A DNA stretch of 64,000 nt from Sphingobacterium sp. (GCA_029239355.1 JAQZAZ010000001.1:1-64000); one strand, 5' to 3'; shown: positions 45,406-55,670, numbered from the stretch's first letter. Notes: generated by a model not told the origin, from the sequence alone. Numbers and translations are program-made.

Positions 45406-48027
45406 ATGTTGTTTTTGACTGAAATGAATTTATCCTTTTTGAGGATACACTTTGGCTTTTGGGCAGGGTGGCTCAATGGGCGGAGCTTGTTAATGGCTGT
45501 ACTGCTATGTGCTTGTATCGATACGGCCCGGCCTGCAGCCTTTGCGGTCCCGGATACCGCGGGTGCTGGCTTCGTGGTCCAGCAGGCAAAGGCTGGTTAC
45601 CTACCCTTGATCCAGGATGGGATACCGCTGCCGCTGCTTATTGATCAGAATGATCATAAAGGCGTACTGCGTGCTTATGAAAACCTAAAATCAGATTTTG
45701 CCCGTGTCACAGGTAAAAAACAGGATCTGTCGGGTACAGGTAAATCCAAAATCATCATTGGCACCTTTGGCAAATCGGCTTTGATCGATTCGCTTGTTGG
45801 CAAAGGGCTTATAGATCGGAAAGAACTGGCTGGCAAAAGGGAAAAATTTGTGATTACAGTCGTTAATAAGCCACTGCAGGGGCTCGAATCGGCTCTGGTG
45901 ATAGCGGGAAGTGACAAGCGGGGTACGATTTATGGGATTTATGAATTGTCCGCACAGATAGGGGTATCGCCCTGGTACTATTGGGCCGATGTGCCGGTAA
46001 GACAGGCGACACAGTTGTATGTGAAACCGGGTATTTATACACAGGGGGAACCAAAAGTAAAATATAGGGGGATTTTTCTGAACGATGAAGCACCAGCCCT
46101 GAGTGGCTGGTCCAAGGCGACTTTTGGAGGCTTCAATGCTGATTTCTATGAAAAAGTATTTGAACTACTGCTCCGTTTGAAAGCAAATTACTTGTGGCCC
46201 GCGATGTGGGGTAGCGCCTTCTATGATGATGACCCCAGGAATGGGCCTCTTGCTGATGAAATGGGGATCGTGATGGGAACGTCGCACCATGAGCCCATGG
46301 CTCGGGCTCAGGCCGAATGGAAAAGGTATGGCAACGGCGGAAGCTGGGATTATAGTAAAAATAAAGCTGGCCTGTTGGACTTTTGGCGCGGTGGAATGGC
46401 GCGAGCCAAGGCTTGGGAATCTGTGGTTACCATCGCCATGCGTGGCGACGGGGATGAACCCATGAGCGAACAGCAGAACGTGGGACTATTGGAACAGATC
46501 GTCAAGGATCAACGCCGCCTAATCGCGACAGTCACCGGAAAACCACCCTCCGAGACCCCGCAACTATGGGCTTTATATAAAGAAGTGCAGGATTATTATG
46601 ATAAGGGCATGCGCGTACCGGAGGATGTGACTCTGCTGCTCTGTGATGACAATTGGGGTAATGTCAGAAAGCTTCCGGAATTAAATGCCAAACCCCGAAA
46701 AGGCGGCTACGGGATGTATTATCATGTGGATTATGTGGGTGGACCGCGCAATTCCAAATGGGTCAATGTATCCCAGATCCAACGGATCTGGGAACAGATG
46801 AACCTGACTTATCATCACGGGGTGGACCAGATCTGGATTGTCAACGTGGGGGACCTCAAACCCATGGAGTTTCCAATCTCATTCTTTCTGGATATGGCCT
46901 GGAACCCGGATCGTTTTCAGGCCAATAACCTTTTTGACTATACCAAGCAATGGTGTGGGCAACAGTTTGGCAAAGCCTATGCTGCGGAAGCTGCCGACCT
47001 GCTCAACCGTTATACAAAATACAACCACCGGGTTACACCTGAACTATTGGACGAAAAGACATTTAGCCTCGCGCATTATAATGAGTTTGACAGTGTGCTG
47101 AACGATTATAAAACCCTGGCCATGGAAGCCTCACGCCTGTATTATCTGTTGCCCGATTCACTTCGGGATGCCTTCGATCAGCTTGTGGTCTTCCCGATCA
47201 ACGCGACTGCCAATCTGTATGAGATGTATCATGCCAAGGCGATGAATGCGTATTGCTGGGCGAGAAATGACCGTAAAGCGAACGACTGGGCCGATAGGGT
47301 GAAAGCCTGTTTCCGGCGGGATTCGCTGTTCACCGACCATTACAACCACCGGATAGCAAACGGGAAGTGGGTCCACATGATGGATCAGGTACGTATTGGT
47401 TATCAAAGCTGGAACGAACCGCCCAAATCGGTCATGCCAGCGGTAAAGTATCTTCCGGATTCGAGCACTGGGCCCGTCTTGCGCACCTTTGTCGAAGAGC
47501 ATGGCTTTATCGCCATGGAGGCAAGGAGCTATGCTGCTGCAAGGAGCGCACCCTCTGTACAATGGACAGAAATCCCTGACCTGGGTAAGACGGTGTCGGG
47601 AATGACAACGATGCCGGTCACGGCCCAGCTGACTGATCATACAGCCCTGGAGTATAAGATCCAGATCAAGGAAAAGAAAGAGGCGAAAGTGATCCTGCTG
47701 TTGTCGCCCACATTAAATTTTAATGGAAATAGGGGATTGCGCTATGCGATCTCGCTGGACAATGGGCCGGAGACAATTATCAACTTTAACGGTCACTACA
47801 AAGGCGAATTGGGACCATGGCAGGCACGCCGAATCATTGAAAGTGTTTCGACACACGCGATGTCGCCTGGGGAGCATAAATTGAAAATCCGTTTTCTCGA
47901 CCAAGGTATTGTCCTACAGCGCATACTTATTGACCTGGGCGGTCTACGGCCTTCCTATTTGGGGCCTCAGGAGAGCCCCGTGGCTGAAGATAGTATAAAT
48001 GTTTTAAATAGAATCACTAATAAATAA
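45406..48027 (+). CDS. GH115 alpha-glucuronidase
   Basis: An 873-residue (867 if started at ATG 45424) enzyme of family GH115, which removes (4-O-methyl-)glucuronic acid from internal as well as terminal xylose of xylan. The N-terminus is long before a hydrophobic core (SLLMAVLLCACID), with a probable signal cleavage after AAFA; a lipoprotein reading at LLCAC is possible but poor. Recognisable segments are PWYYWADVPVR, KANYLWPAMWGSAFYDDDP, GTSHHEPM and RGDGDEPM. The C-terminal 150 residues form the family's beta-sandwich. It is the first gene of the operon running to GH67. Confidence 0.9.
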   Translation: MLFLTEMNLSFLRIHFGFWAGWLNGRSLLMAVLLCACIDTARPAAFAVPDTAGAGFVVQQAKAGYLPLIQDGIPLPLLIDQNDHKGVLRAYENLKSDFARVTGKKQDLSGTGKSKIIIGTFGKSALIDSLVGKGLIDRKELAGKREKFVITVVNKPLQGLESALVIAGSDKRGTIYGIYELSAQIGVSPWYYWADVPVRQATQLYVKPGIYTQGEPKVKYRGIFLNDEAPALSGWSKATFGGFNADFYEKVFELLLRLKANYLWPAMWGSAFYDDDPRNGPLADEMGIVMGTSHHEPMARAQAEWKRYGNGGSWDYSKNKAGLLDFWRGGMARAKAWESVVTIAMRGDGDEPMSEQQNVGLLEQIVKDQRRLIATVTGKPPSETPQLWALYKEVQDYYDKGMRVPEDVTLLLCDDNWGNVRKLPELNAKPRKGGYGMYYHVDYVGGPRNSKWVNVSQIQRIWEQMNLTYHHGVDQIWIVNVGDLKPMEFPISFFLDMAWNPDRFQANNLFDYTKQWCGQQFGKAYAAEAADLLNRYTKYNHRVTPELLDEKTFSLAHYNEFDSVLNDYKTLAMEASRLYYLLPDSLRDAFDQLVVFPINATANLYEMYHAKAMNAYCWARNDRKANDWADRVKACFRRDSLFTDHYNHRIANGKWVHMMDQVRIGYQSWNEPPKSVMPAVKYLPDSSTGPVLRTFVEEHGFIAMEARSYAAARSAPSVQWTEIPDLGKTVSGMTTMPVTAQLTDHTALEYKIQIKEKKEAKVILLLSPTLNFNGNRGLRYAISLDNGPETIINFNGHYKGELGPWQARRIIESVSTHAMSPGEHKLKIRFLDQGIVLQRILIDLGGLRPSYLGPQESPVAEDSINVLNRITNK

Positions 48028-48042
48028 ATTGATTATTGACAT

Positions 48043-49539
48043 ATGAATTCGAAAACACAAAAAGTGACTTTCTGGGAAAAGGTAGGTTACAGCATGGGGG
48101 ATGGCTCTGCTAACCTTGTCTTTCAGATGATGATGATGTTTCAGCTGTTTTTTTATACCGACGTATTCGGTATAAAAGCGACTGCAGCTGGGTTTATATT
48201 GCTTTTTGCCCGTGTATTTGATGCTTTTGTGGACCCATTAGCGGGGATTCTTGCGGACCGGACGAATACCAAATGGGGAAAATACCGCCCTTGGATTTTA
48301 TGGACAGCCTTGCCTTTTGCGCTGTTTTTTATCCTTTCCTTTACGACGCCGGATCTGGAAGAACGCGGAAAGATATTATATGCGGGGATCACATATACCC
48401 TGTTGATGTCCATCTATTCGTTTAACAACACGCCTTATGCATCCTTGGGAGGAGTGATGACCAGTGACATTAAAGAACGTACCAGCATTTCGTCGATCCG
48501 CTTTGTGACAGCGACGGTAGCGACATTCGTCGTCCAGGGTCTTACATTACCCATGGTCGCCAAATTGGGACAGGGCGATGCATCCAAAGGCTGGATGTAT
48601 ACCATCAGTATTTATGCCGCTGTGGCTTTTGTCCTGCTGCTTGTGGCTTTTTTCTCTGCCCGTGAACGGATCACCCCACCAGCTGATCAGACGAACTCCA
48701 TCAAACAGGACTTTAAGGATATCCTCTCATGCCGCCCCTGGAAAGCTATGTTTGTCCTAACGCTATTCCTGTTTATAACGCTGGCTTTATGGGCGAGTAG
48801 CATGTCTTATTTTTTCAATTATTATGTGGATAAGGAAGCGCTATTTTCTTTTCTGGCCCAATTTGGCCTGGCCAGGGATACCTTGGATCTAATGGGGCCA
48901 GGTCATCGCATACTGGATGCTTTTGGTCTGATCGTGTACCGCCCGGAGCAGGTCTTTGCGGTCGGTTTTAGCTTCTTCAATATGGTCGGTCAGTTGGTGA
49001 CTTTATTGGGCGTGATCTTTTTGTCGAGATGGTTATCCGGAATTTTTGGTAAGCGCAATGTTTTTATCGTTTGTCTAACATTGACGGCAATTTTCACGGC
49101 TATGTTGTTCTTCGTCCCCAAAGACGCCATCGTTAGCCTCTTCGTAATCAATATATTGAAAAGTTTGGCGTATGCGCCTACCATTCCATTGCTATGGGCA
49201 ATGATGGGCGATGTAGCGGATTATTCCGAGTGGAAGAATCACCGTAGGGCAACAGGCTTTGTATTTGCCGGGATCGTATTTGCATTGAAAGCCGGGTTGG
49301 GTATCGGTGGTGCATTATGTGGCTCTTTTATAGGCTCCTTCGGATTTGTGGCCAATGTTGCCCAGGATGATTATGCTATCCTGGGCATCCGATTGAGCGC
49401 CAGCATTATACCGGCGGTGACCTTTGTATTTGGAATGCTGGCACTTTTGTTTTACCCGATCACAAAACAGGTCAATGAGCGATTGCAGGATGACCTCCAT
49501 CGTAGAAGGTCAGCAGGTAAAGAGGCTGAAATGCCTTAA
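48043..49539 (+). CDS. GPH-family sugar:cation symporter (XynT/YicJ-like)
   Basis: A 498-residue inner-membrane carrier of the glycoside-pentoside-hexuronide family, with about 12 helices. The motif DAFVDPLAGILADRTNT followed by WGKYRPWIL is the GPH signature. It lies 15 bp after GH115 and 32 bp before GH10. It likely takes up short xylo- or glucuronoxylo-oligosaccharides from the periplasm with Na+ or H+. Confidence 0.9.
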   Translation: MNSKTQKVTFWEKVGYSMGDGSANLVFQMMMMFQLFFYTDVFGIKATAAGFILLFARVFDAFVDPLAGILADRTNTKWGKYRPWILWTALPFALFFILSFTTPDLEERGKILYAGITYTLLMSIYSFNNTPYASLGGVMTSDIKERTSISSIRFVTATVATFVVQGLTLPMVAKLGQGDASKGWMYTISIYAAVAFVLLLVAFFSARERITPPADQTNSIKQDFKDILSCRPWKAMFVLTLFLFITLALWASSMSYFFNYYVDKEALFSFLAQFGLARDTLDLMGPGHRILDAFGLIVYRPEQVFAVGFSFFNMVGQLVTLLGVIFLSRWLSGIFGKRNVFIVCLTLTAIFTAMLFFVPKDAIVSLFVINILKSLAYAPTIPLLWAMMGDVADYSEWKNHRRATGFVFAGIVFALKAGLGIGGALCGSFIGSFGFVANVAQDDYAILGIRLSASIIPAVTFVFGMLALLFYPITKQVNERLQDDLHRRRSAGKEAEMP

Positions 49540-49571
49540 AAACAGGATGAAGGAAATAACAGATTATTTAT

Positions 49572-50705
49572 ATGAAAAAAACAAAAAAGCTGGCGATGTT
49601 GGTCGCGGGATTCATGTTGTTGTCAAGCGGAAGCCTGACAGCACAGCAAGCAACAGAGAGACTGGCACTAAAAGCTGCTTTTGCTGACAAGTTTGCTATA
49701 GGCACTGCCCTCAATCTGAAGCAGATTTATGAAAAGGACAGCAAAGCCAAACCGTTGATCGAAAGCCAGTTTAATACGATCACTGCAGAGAATTGCATGA
49801 AGGCAATGTATTTACAGCCTCGGGAAGGCGAATTTAACTTCAAAGATGCTGACCGTTTTGTTGAATATGGCGAAAAACATGGGATGCGCCTGATTGGTCA
49901 TACACTAATCTGGCATTCGCAGGCGCCGAGCTGGTTTTTTAAGGATAAGGATGGCAAAGAGGTTTCCAAAGAAGTGCTTATCGAACGGATGCGCAAGCAT
50001 ATACATACCGTGCTGTCTCGCTATAAAGGCCGTATAAAAGGCTGGGATGTGGTCAACGAAGCCATCTTGGACAACGGTGAATGGCGGCAAAGTAAATTCT
50101 ATCAGATTATCGGCGAGGACTTTGTGCGCCTGGCCTTTCAGTTTGCCCATGAGGCCGATCCGGATGCTGAGCTGTATTATAACGATTATTCAATGTTTTT
50201 GGAAGGCAGGCGAAAAGGGGTGGTCAGCATGGTCCGCAAGCTGCAGGAAAAAGGGGTTAAAATTGATGGAATAGGCATGCAGGGCCATTTAAATATCGAT
50301 TATCCAGCGTTGTCGGATTTTGAAAATAGCCTGCTGGCTTTTTCTGCCCTCGGCGTTAAGGTCATGATAACGGAAATGGAGATTTCGGTATTGCCTGCTC
50401 CGAAGCAGACCCGAGGTGCCGAAGTAAGCACCCGCTTTACATACAATAAACAGCTGGACCCCTACGCAAAAGGATTACCAAAAGACAAGGAGCTGCTACT
50501 TGGACAACGATATAAGGACTTTTTTGCGCTATTCCTCAAGCATCGGGATAAAATCGACCGCGTTACGGTATGGGGTGTCACGGATGGCGATTCTTGGAAA
50601 AATAGCTGGCCAGTACCGGGTAGGACGGATTATCCTTTATTGTTTGACCGCAACTACCGTCCTAAATCTTTTGTGGCGGATATCATCGACATCGCCATTA
50701 AATAA
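49572..50705 (+). CDS. Endo-beta-1,4-xylanase, GH10
   Basis: A 377-residue secreted xylanase with a single GH10 barrel and no carbohydrate-binding module. The signal peptide ends near residue 25 (GSLTAQ); there is no lipobox, so a periplasmic site is likely. Glu163 in WDVVNEAI is the acid/base and Glu268 in MITEMEI is the nucleophile. Substrate-site segments GHTLIWHSQAP and VWGVTDGDSW are present. It cuts imported xylan fragments into short oligosaccharides. Confidence 0.94.
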   Translation: MKKTKKLAMLVAGFMLLSSGSLTAQQATERLALKAAFADKFAIGTALNLKQIYEKDSKAKPLIESQFNTITAENCMKAMYLQPREGEFNFKDADRFVEYGEKHGMRLIGHTLIWHSQAPSWFFKDKDGKEVSKEVLIERMRKHIHTVLSRYKGRIKGWDVVNEAILDNGEWRQSKFYQIIGEDFVRLAFQFAHEADPDAELYYNDYSMFLEGRRKGVVSMVRKLQEKGVKIDGIGMQGHLNIDYPALSDFENSLLAFSALGVKVMITEMEISVLPAPKQTRGAEVSTRFTYNKQLDPYAKGLPKDKELLLGQRYKDFFALFLKHRDKIDRVTVWGVTDGDSWKNSWPVPGRTDYPLLFDRNYRPKSFVADIIDIAIK

Positions 50706-50731
50706 ATTGCAAAACCTTTAATAGACATAAA

Positions 50732-51697
50732 ATGAAAAAGAAAGCACGTTACTTGTTTCCAAAAGATTATATGGCTGACCCCTCAGCGCATGTATTTAAT
50801 GGTAAAATTTATATCTACCCATCCCACGATAGAGAAAGTGGCATCGCAGAAAATGACCAGGGCGACCATTTTGATATGCAGGATTATCATGCCTTTTCCT
50901 TGACGTCGACCGACGCCGAGGTGGTCGACCATGGCAAGATACTGTCGGTGGCGGATATCCCCTGGGGCGGTAGGCAGCTCTGGGATTCGGATGTTGCCCA
51001 TAAGGATGGAAAATATTATCTGTACTTTTCATTAAAAGATAAGAACGATATTTTCCGACTGGGGGTGGCTATAAGTGACAGACCCGAAGGGCCTTTTATT
51101 CCAAACCCGGATCCGATAAGGGGGAGCTATAGTATCGACCCCTGTGCCTTTGAGGATAAGGGGCAGTACTATCTGTACTTTGGCGGTATTTGGGGCGGGC
51201 AGCTGCAGTGGTACCGTAACAATAAGCTGAGCTTGCCCGGCGAGTTGCCGGAGGGTGACGAACCGGCACTTTGCCCTAAAGTCGTGCGGCTGGCGGATGA
51301 TATGCTCCAGTTTGACGAAGAACCCCGTGATCTGCTGATCCTAGACAGCAATGGTGAGCCCCTACTGCAGGGCGATATCGACCGCCGCTTTTTTGAGGCC
51401 TCCTGGATGCACTGCTATCAAGGCAAGTATTATTTTTCGTATTCCACAGGTGATAGTCACCTGTTATGCTATGCCATCGGGGACAATCCGTATGGGCCGT
51501 TTACGTATCAGGGGGTTATCCTGACACCGGTGGTGGGTTGGACAACTCATCATAGTATTGTTGAATTTGAAGGTAAATGGTATCTCTTTCATCATGATGC
51601 TGTCCCTTCGGGTGGTAAGACCTGGCTGCGGAGTATGAAGGTAACCGAGATTGAATACGATGATAATGGTCGCATCCTAACAGTGGAGGGCAGCTAA
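50732..51697 (+). CDS. GH43 xylosidase/arabinofuranosidase, cytoplasmic
   Basis: A 321-residue GH43 five-bladed propeller without a signal peptide, so probably cytoplasmic. The catalytic triple can be read as Asp16 (MADPSAHV, base), Asp136 (SIDPCAF) and Glu222 (RFFEASW, acid). The N-terminus LFPKDYMADPSAHV resembles subfamily 1. It probably cleaves the short oligosaccharides delivered by the GPH symporter encoded two genes upstream. It is translationally coupled to GH67: its TAA directly touches the next ATG. Confidence 0.88.
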   Translation: MKKKARYLFPKDYMADPSAHVFNGKIYIYPSHDRESGIAENDQGDHFDMQDYHAFSLTSTDAEVVDHGKILSVADIPWGGRQLWDSDVAHKDGKYYLYFSLKDKNDIFRLGVAISDRPEGPFIPNPDPIRGSYSIDPCAFEDKGQYYLYFGGIWGGQLQWYRNNKLSLPGELPEGDEPALCPKVVRLADDMLQFDEEPRDLLILDSNGEPLLQGDIDRRFFEASWMHCYQGKYYFSYSTGDSHLLCYAIGDNPYGPFTYQGVILTPVVGWTTHHSIVEFEGKWYLFHHDAVPSGGKTWLRSMKVTEIEYDDNGRILTVEGS

Positions 51698-53743
51698 ATG
51701 AAGAAAGTCGTCCGGTATATCATAGGCCTAATGGGTGTGTTGCTGTATAGCCTGGGCCATGCCGAAGACGGTAGCCAATTATGGCTGCGCTATACCAGGG
51801 TGCCTGCCAACGAAGCTGCGCTCCGTAGGGTAGAGTGTAGGGTCAATGACCCTGTAGCCCGCATGGCGGCCGAAGAACTGCAGCACTATTGGCGCCGTGG
51901 AGATGTCGCGCTGGTCATCGACAAAAGCTGGTCTGGGCAACAGACCGGTGGATATGCGATCCAGTCTAGGAAAAATAAAACTATCATCAGTGCTGGCAGT
52001 AGTGCCGGCCTGCTTTATGGGGCATACCATCTCTTACGATTGCAGCAATTGCAAGCCAATGTGCAGGGACTCAATATCGTTGAAAAGCCCAGCTATGCAC
52101 TACGGATGCTCAACCACTGGGATAATCTTGATGGTACGGTCGAACGGGGCTATGCGGGGCATTCGCTCTGGAAATGGCCCGAGCTGCCTAAAAAGATTTC
52201 GCCCCGCTACCGGGAATATGCTCGGGCAAATGCTTCTGTTGGCATCAATGCCGTGGTGTTGAACAATGTCAACGCTTCGCCCATGATCTTGCGAAGCGAC
52301 TACCTCGGAAAAGTGAAAGCTTTGGCAGATATCTTCCGCCCCTATGGGATCAAGGTATTTTTGTCCATTAATTTTTCATCACCCAAGCTATTGGGACAGC
52401 TGCGGGATTCGGATCCATTGAATCCAGAGGTGGCGAAATGGTGGGAGAAGAAAGCTGCAGAGATTTATGACCTGATACCGGATTTCGGTGGCTTTTTGGT
52501 GAAAGCCAATTCCGAAGGTCAGCCGGGCCCGCAGGATTATGGACGTACGCATGCTGAGGGAGCAAATATGCTGGCGTTGGCCTTAAAACCATTCAAGGGC
52601 CTGGTCATGTGGCGTGCATTTGTGTACAACCCCTCTGCTGAAGACCGCGCCAAACAAGCGTATCAGGAATTTGTGCCTTTGGATGGTAAATTTAGTGACA
52701 ACGTTATCCTGCAGATTAAGAACGGACCTATTGATTTTCAACCCCGTGAACCTTTCAACCCCTTGTTTGGAGCGATACCCAAAACAAATCAGATGGTCGA
52801 ATTTCAGATCACACAGGAATATCTGGGTTTTTCGAACCATCTGGTATATTTGGCCCCCCTGTTTAAGGAAACCCTCGATGCGCAGACCTACACCAGGCCG
52901 TTGAACGCGACGGTGGCGGGCGTCACTCAACATGGGCCGTCTCCGCAGCTTTCGGCCATTGCAGGCGTAGCCAATATCGGAGAGGATCGCAATTGGTGTG
53001 GGCATCATTTTGCTCAGGCCAACTGGTATGCCTTCGGTAGGTTGGCCTGGAACGCAGATCTGTCGAGCAGCAGCATCGCAAAAGAGTGGCTGTCGATGAC
53101 ATTTTCCCCTGATCCGGATTTGGTCGATCCCTTATCGGATCTGATGGTCGCATCACGGGAAGCGGCTGTAAACTATATGATGCCATTGGGCTTACACCAT
53201 CTGTTTGCTTTTGAACATCATTATGGACCTGAACCCTGGGGTGATATGCCTGGCGGAAGGCCCGATTGGATGCCCTGGTATTACCATAACGCAGACTCCA
53301 TTGCTGTCGGCTTTGACCGCACATCTTCGGGAAGCAATGCGGTGGCGCAATACCATAGTCCCTTGAGGGAGGAGTTCGCCAACATCGCTGCCTGCCCAGA
53401 AAGTTATCTGCTATGGTTTCACCGTGTTCCCTGGACCTACCGTATGAAAAACGGCAGATCATTGTGGGACAATCTCTGCTATTCGTATCAGCAGGGGGTG
53501 CATCAGGTGCGCCACTTTCAGCAGGTATGGGACAGTGTCGAAGGAAAGATCGATGCAAAACGCTTCAAAGAGGTACAGTCAAAACTGAAAGTACAGGCGC
53601 GGGATGCGGTCTGGTGGCGCGATGCCTGTCTGCTTTATTTTCAGACCTTCGCAAAAAAGCCGCTACCGGCAGATCTCGAACGCCCGGTGCATGAGCTCGA
53701 CGACTTGAAAAAGATCAAGTTGGATCTCAAGCATCATAATTAA
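51698..53743 (+). CDS. GH67 alpha-glucuronidase
   Basis: A 681-residue enzyme that removes (4-O-methyl-)glucuronic acid from the non-reducing end of xylo-oligosaccharides. A signal peptide is likely (residues 1-23, LLYSLGHAED). Catalytic residues are Glu273 (KANSEGQPGP), Asp346 (PIDFQPRE) and Glu374 (ITQEYLGF). Their spacing of 73 and 28 equals that of the known GH67 acid and base residues (292, 365, 393 in the Cellvibrio enzyme), which supports the assignment. It is the last gene of the first xylan operon; no terminator is visible after it. Confidence 0.94.
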   Translation: MKKVVRYIIGLMGVLLYSLGHAEDGSQLWLRYTRVPANEAALRRVECRVNDPVARMAAEELQHYWRRGDVALVIDKSWSGQQTGGYAIQSRKNKTIISAGSSAGLLYGAYHLLRLQQLQANVQGLNIVEKPSYALRMLNHWDNLDGTVERGYAGHSLWKWPELPKKISPRYREYARANASVGINAVVLNNVNASPMILRSDYLGKVKALADIFRPYGIKVFLSINFSSPKLLGQLRDSDPLNPEVAKWWEKKAAEIYDLIPDFGGFLVKANSEGQPGPQDYGRTHAEGANMLALALKPFKGLVMWRAFVYNPSAEDRAKQAYQEFVPLDGKFSDNVILQIKNGPIDFQPREPFNPLFGAIPKTNQMVEFQITQEYLGFSNHLVYLAPLFKETLDAQTYTRPLNATVAGVTQHGPSPQLSAIAGVANIGEDRNWCGHHFAQANWYAFGRLAWNADLSSSSIAKEWLSMTFSPDPDLVDPLSDLMVASREAAVNYMMPLGLHHLFAFEHHYGPEPWGDMPGGRPDWMPWYYHNADSIAVGFDRTSSGSNAVAQYHSPLREEFANIAACPESYLLWFHRVPWTYRMKNGRSLWDNLCYSYQQGVHQVRHFQQVWDSVEGKIDAKRFKEVQSKLKVQARDAVWWRDACLLYFQTFAKKPLPADLERPVHELDDLKKIKLDLKHHN

Positions 53744-53820
53744 TCAAATTTTTGGCTATTATTTTTTGCTCGTCCTAAATAAATACATCCAGATGAGCGA
53801 ATATGCAGGCCAAGAAGGGT

Positions 53821-53850
53821 AGTGTAACAAATTGAAATGTCTTTGGAACA
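53821..53850 (+). promoter_or_regulatory. Two-unit direct-repeat operator upstream of GH43, proposed HTCS site
   Basis: TGTAAC at 53823-53828 and TGGAAC at 53844-53849 are 21 bp apart. Over 31 bp (53821-53851) the block matches 45179-45209 at 23 positions, including the shared inner run AACAAATTGAAAT. The core ends 31 bp before the -7 element at 53881-53888. It would cover about -72 to -39 relative to the predicted start, an activator position. Confidence 0.65.
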
Positions 53851-53880
53851 TATTTTAATCGCTGCCATTACCCTTCAAAC

Positions 53881-53888
53881 TAAGTTTG
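53881..53888 (+). promoter_or_regulatory. -7 element of the GH43-SusCD unit
   Basis: TAAGTTTG is a full match to TANNTTTG, without a -33 TTTG at 19-20 bp. Transcription would begin near 53895. This supports the ATG at 53934 over the upstream in-frame TTG at 53892, which would be just upstream of the transcript start. Confidence 0.55.
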
Positions 53889-53933
53889 TAATTGAAAAAC
53901 CAAATTATAAAACAACTAATATATAAACCAATC

Positions 53934-55670
53934 ATGTTAAAGAGGAAGGGGAAAGCTGTGCTGGGAATAGTAGCAGCACTGGCTACGTTAACGGCATTCA
54001 ATACAAAAGAATATCCAAAAAAGTGGGCGAAAGATGGTCTTTCTGAGCCCATATTTTCAAACTTTACCTATACAGGGGAGGATGCGGTTTATGGCGATAA
54101 TCCTTTAAAACCCGGGGAGTTCTATTCGCCTATCCTGCAGGGATGTTATCCCGATCCAAGCATCACACGCAAAGGCGGCGATTATTACCTGGTGAACTCT
54201 TCCTTTTCAATGTTTCCGGGTGTGCCTATTTTCCATTCTAAGGATTTGGTAAACTGGACGCATATGGGCCATGTTCTCGACCGTGAATCTCAGCTGAAGG
54301 TACAGACAGCAGGAATAAGTGCCGGAATCTATGCGCCCGATATCGTGTACAATCCACATAACGATATGTTTTACATGATCACCACGCAGATTGCTTCCGG
54401 TATAGGAAATATGGTCGTAAAGACCAAAGATCCCAAGGAAGGGAAGTGGTCGGATCCGATCAAGCTCGACTTTGACGGAATTGACCCGTCCTTGTTTTTT
54501 GATGACAATGGAAAAGCATATGTGCTGCACAATGACGCTCCAGACAAAGGTACTCAGCGCTATGAAGGACATCGTGTGATCAAACTCTGGGAATATGATA
54601 CTCAAACCGACCAGGTCGTCAAAGGTACTGACCGGATTATTGTCGATGGCGGTATGGACCCTGCGAAAAATCCCATTTGGATAGAGGGTCCCCATCTGTA
54701 CAAAAAAACGGGTAAGTATTACCTGATGTGTGCCGAAGGGGGGACCGGTAGTGATCATAGCGAAGTGATATTTTCGAGTGACCATATCACTGGACCCTAT
54801 ACTCCTGCACCCAAAAATCCAATACTTTCCCAACGGCATTTGGCCAAAAATAGGCCCAACCCCATCGAGTGGGCTGGGCATGCTGATCTGGTCGAAGGAC
54901 CAAACGGGGCGTGGTACGGTGTATTTTTGGCTGTTAGACCCAATGAAGCAAAACGGGTCAATACGGGCCGTGAAACGTTTATATTACCTGTTGATTGGTC
55001 TGGCGAATGGCCTGTCTTTGAAGGTGGAATGGAAGCCTTACAATCTAGTGTAAAGATGCCGGCCGGGGTAGAAAATAGGACGAATGCCGAAGGCTATTTT
55101 CCCAATGGGAATTTTACTTTCTCTGATCCCCTGACTGCTGGTAAACTGGATCACCGCTGGGTGGCCTTACGTGGACCCCGTGAAAAATTTTTGCAAATAA
55201 CCAATACAGGAACAATCTTAAAACCGTATGCAGCTGATATAAGCGAACAAAAGCCAATTTCTGCTTTGTTTTATAGACAGCAGCACAAGAACTTCGAAAG
55301 TACGGTATCCTTAGCCTATGTGCCGGCCTCGGAGTCGGATTTAGCGGGAATAACCTGCCTGCAGAGCGAAAAATACCACTATGTGCTCGGCATTACCAAG
55401 CGGGGAACTGAAGACTATATTGTACTTGCCAGAAATGAAAACGGAAGCACCCGTATCGTCGCCAAAGAAAAAATCAAGCTTACGGGTAAGGTGAAGTTCA
55501 GGGTAAAAGCGACCGGCGACTCCTATCAATTTGCTTATGCGCTGGATGGGCATAACTTCAGGAATGTGGGCACTACCGTTTCAGGTGATATTCTATCGAC
55601 TGACCTGGCCGGTGGTTTTACAGGTGCCCTGATCGGAATCTACAGCACGGCAGCCAATAAAATCGGATAG
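53934..55670 (+). CDS. GH43 beta-xylosidase/arabinofuranosidase with C-terminal beta-sandwich
   Basis: A 578-residue secreted GH43 enzyme starting at ATG 53934 (signal-like segment AVLGIVAALATLTAF). The propeller (55-360) has Asp74 (CYPDPSI), Asp184 (GIDPSLF) and Glu251 (IEGPHLY). A C-terminal beta-sandwich (about 380-578) follows. The protein ends at IYSTAANKIG, about 10-15 residues earlier than family members, which usually close with an aromatic strand (ADFDWF-like). No in-frame continuation is found in any frame. It opens the second xylan transcription unit, upstream of SusCD. Confidence 0.9.
   Translation: MLKRKGKAVLGIVAALATLTAFNTKEYPKKWAKDGLSEPIFSNFTYTGEDAVYGDNPLKPGEFYSPILQGCYPDPSITRKGGDYYLVNSSFSMFPGVPIFHSKDLVNWTHMGHVLDRESQLKVQTAGISAGIYAPDIVYNPHNDMFYMITTQIASGIGNMVVKTKDPKEGKWSDPIKLDFDGIDPSLFFDDNGKAYVLHNDAPDKGTQRYEGHRVIKLWEYDTQTDQVVKGTDRIIVDGGMDPAKNPIWIEGPHLYKKTGKYYLMCAEGGTGSDHSEVIFSSDHITGPYTPAPKNPILSQRHLAKNRPNPIEWAGHADLVEGPNGAWYGVFLAVRPNEAKRVNTGRETFILPVDWSGEWPVFEGGMEALQSSVKMPAGVENRTNAEGYFPNGNFTFSDPLTAGKLDHRWVALRGPREKFLQITNTGTILKPYAADISEQKPISALFYRQQHKNFESTVSLAYVPASESDLAGITCLQSEKYHYVLGITKRGTEDYIVLARNENGSTRIVAKEKIKLTGKVKFRVKATGDSYQFAYALDGHNFRNVGTTVSGDILSTDLAGGFTGALIGIYSTAANKIG

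Noticed and set aside
53892..53933. In-frame TTG at 53892 as the start of the second GH43
   Set aside because: It lies upstream of the predicted transcript start near 53895 and adds 14 residues before a normal signal-like sequence; ATG 53934 is better.
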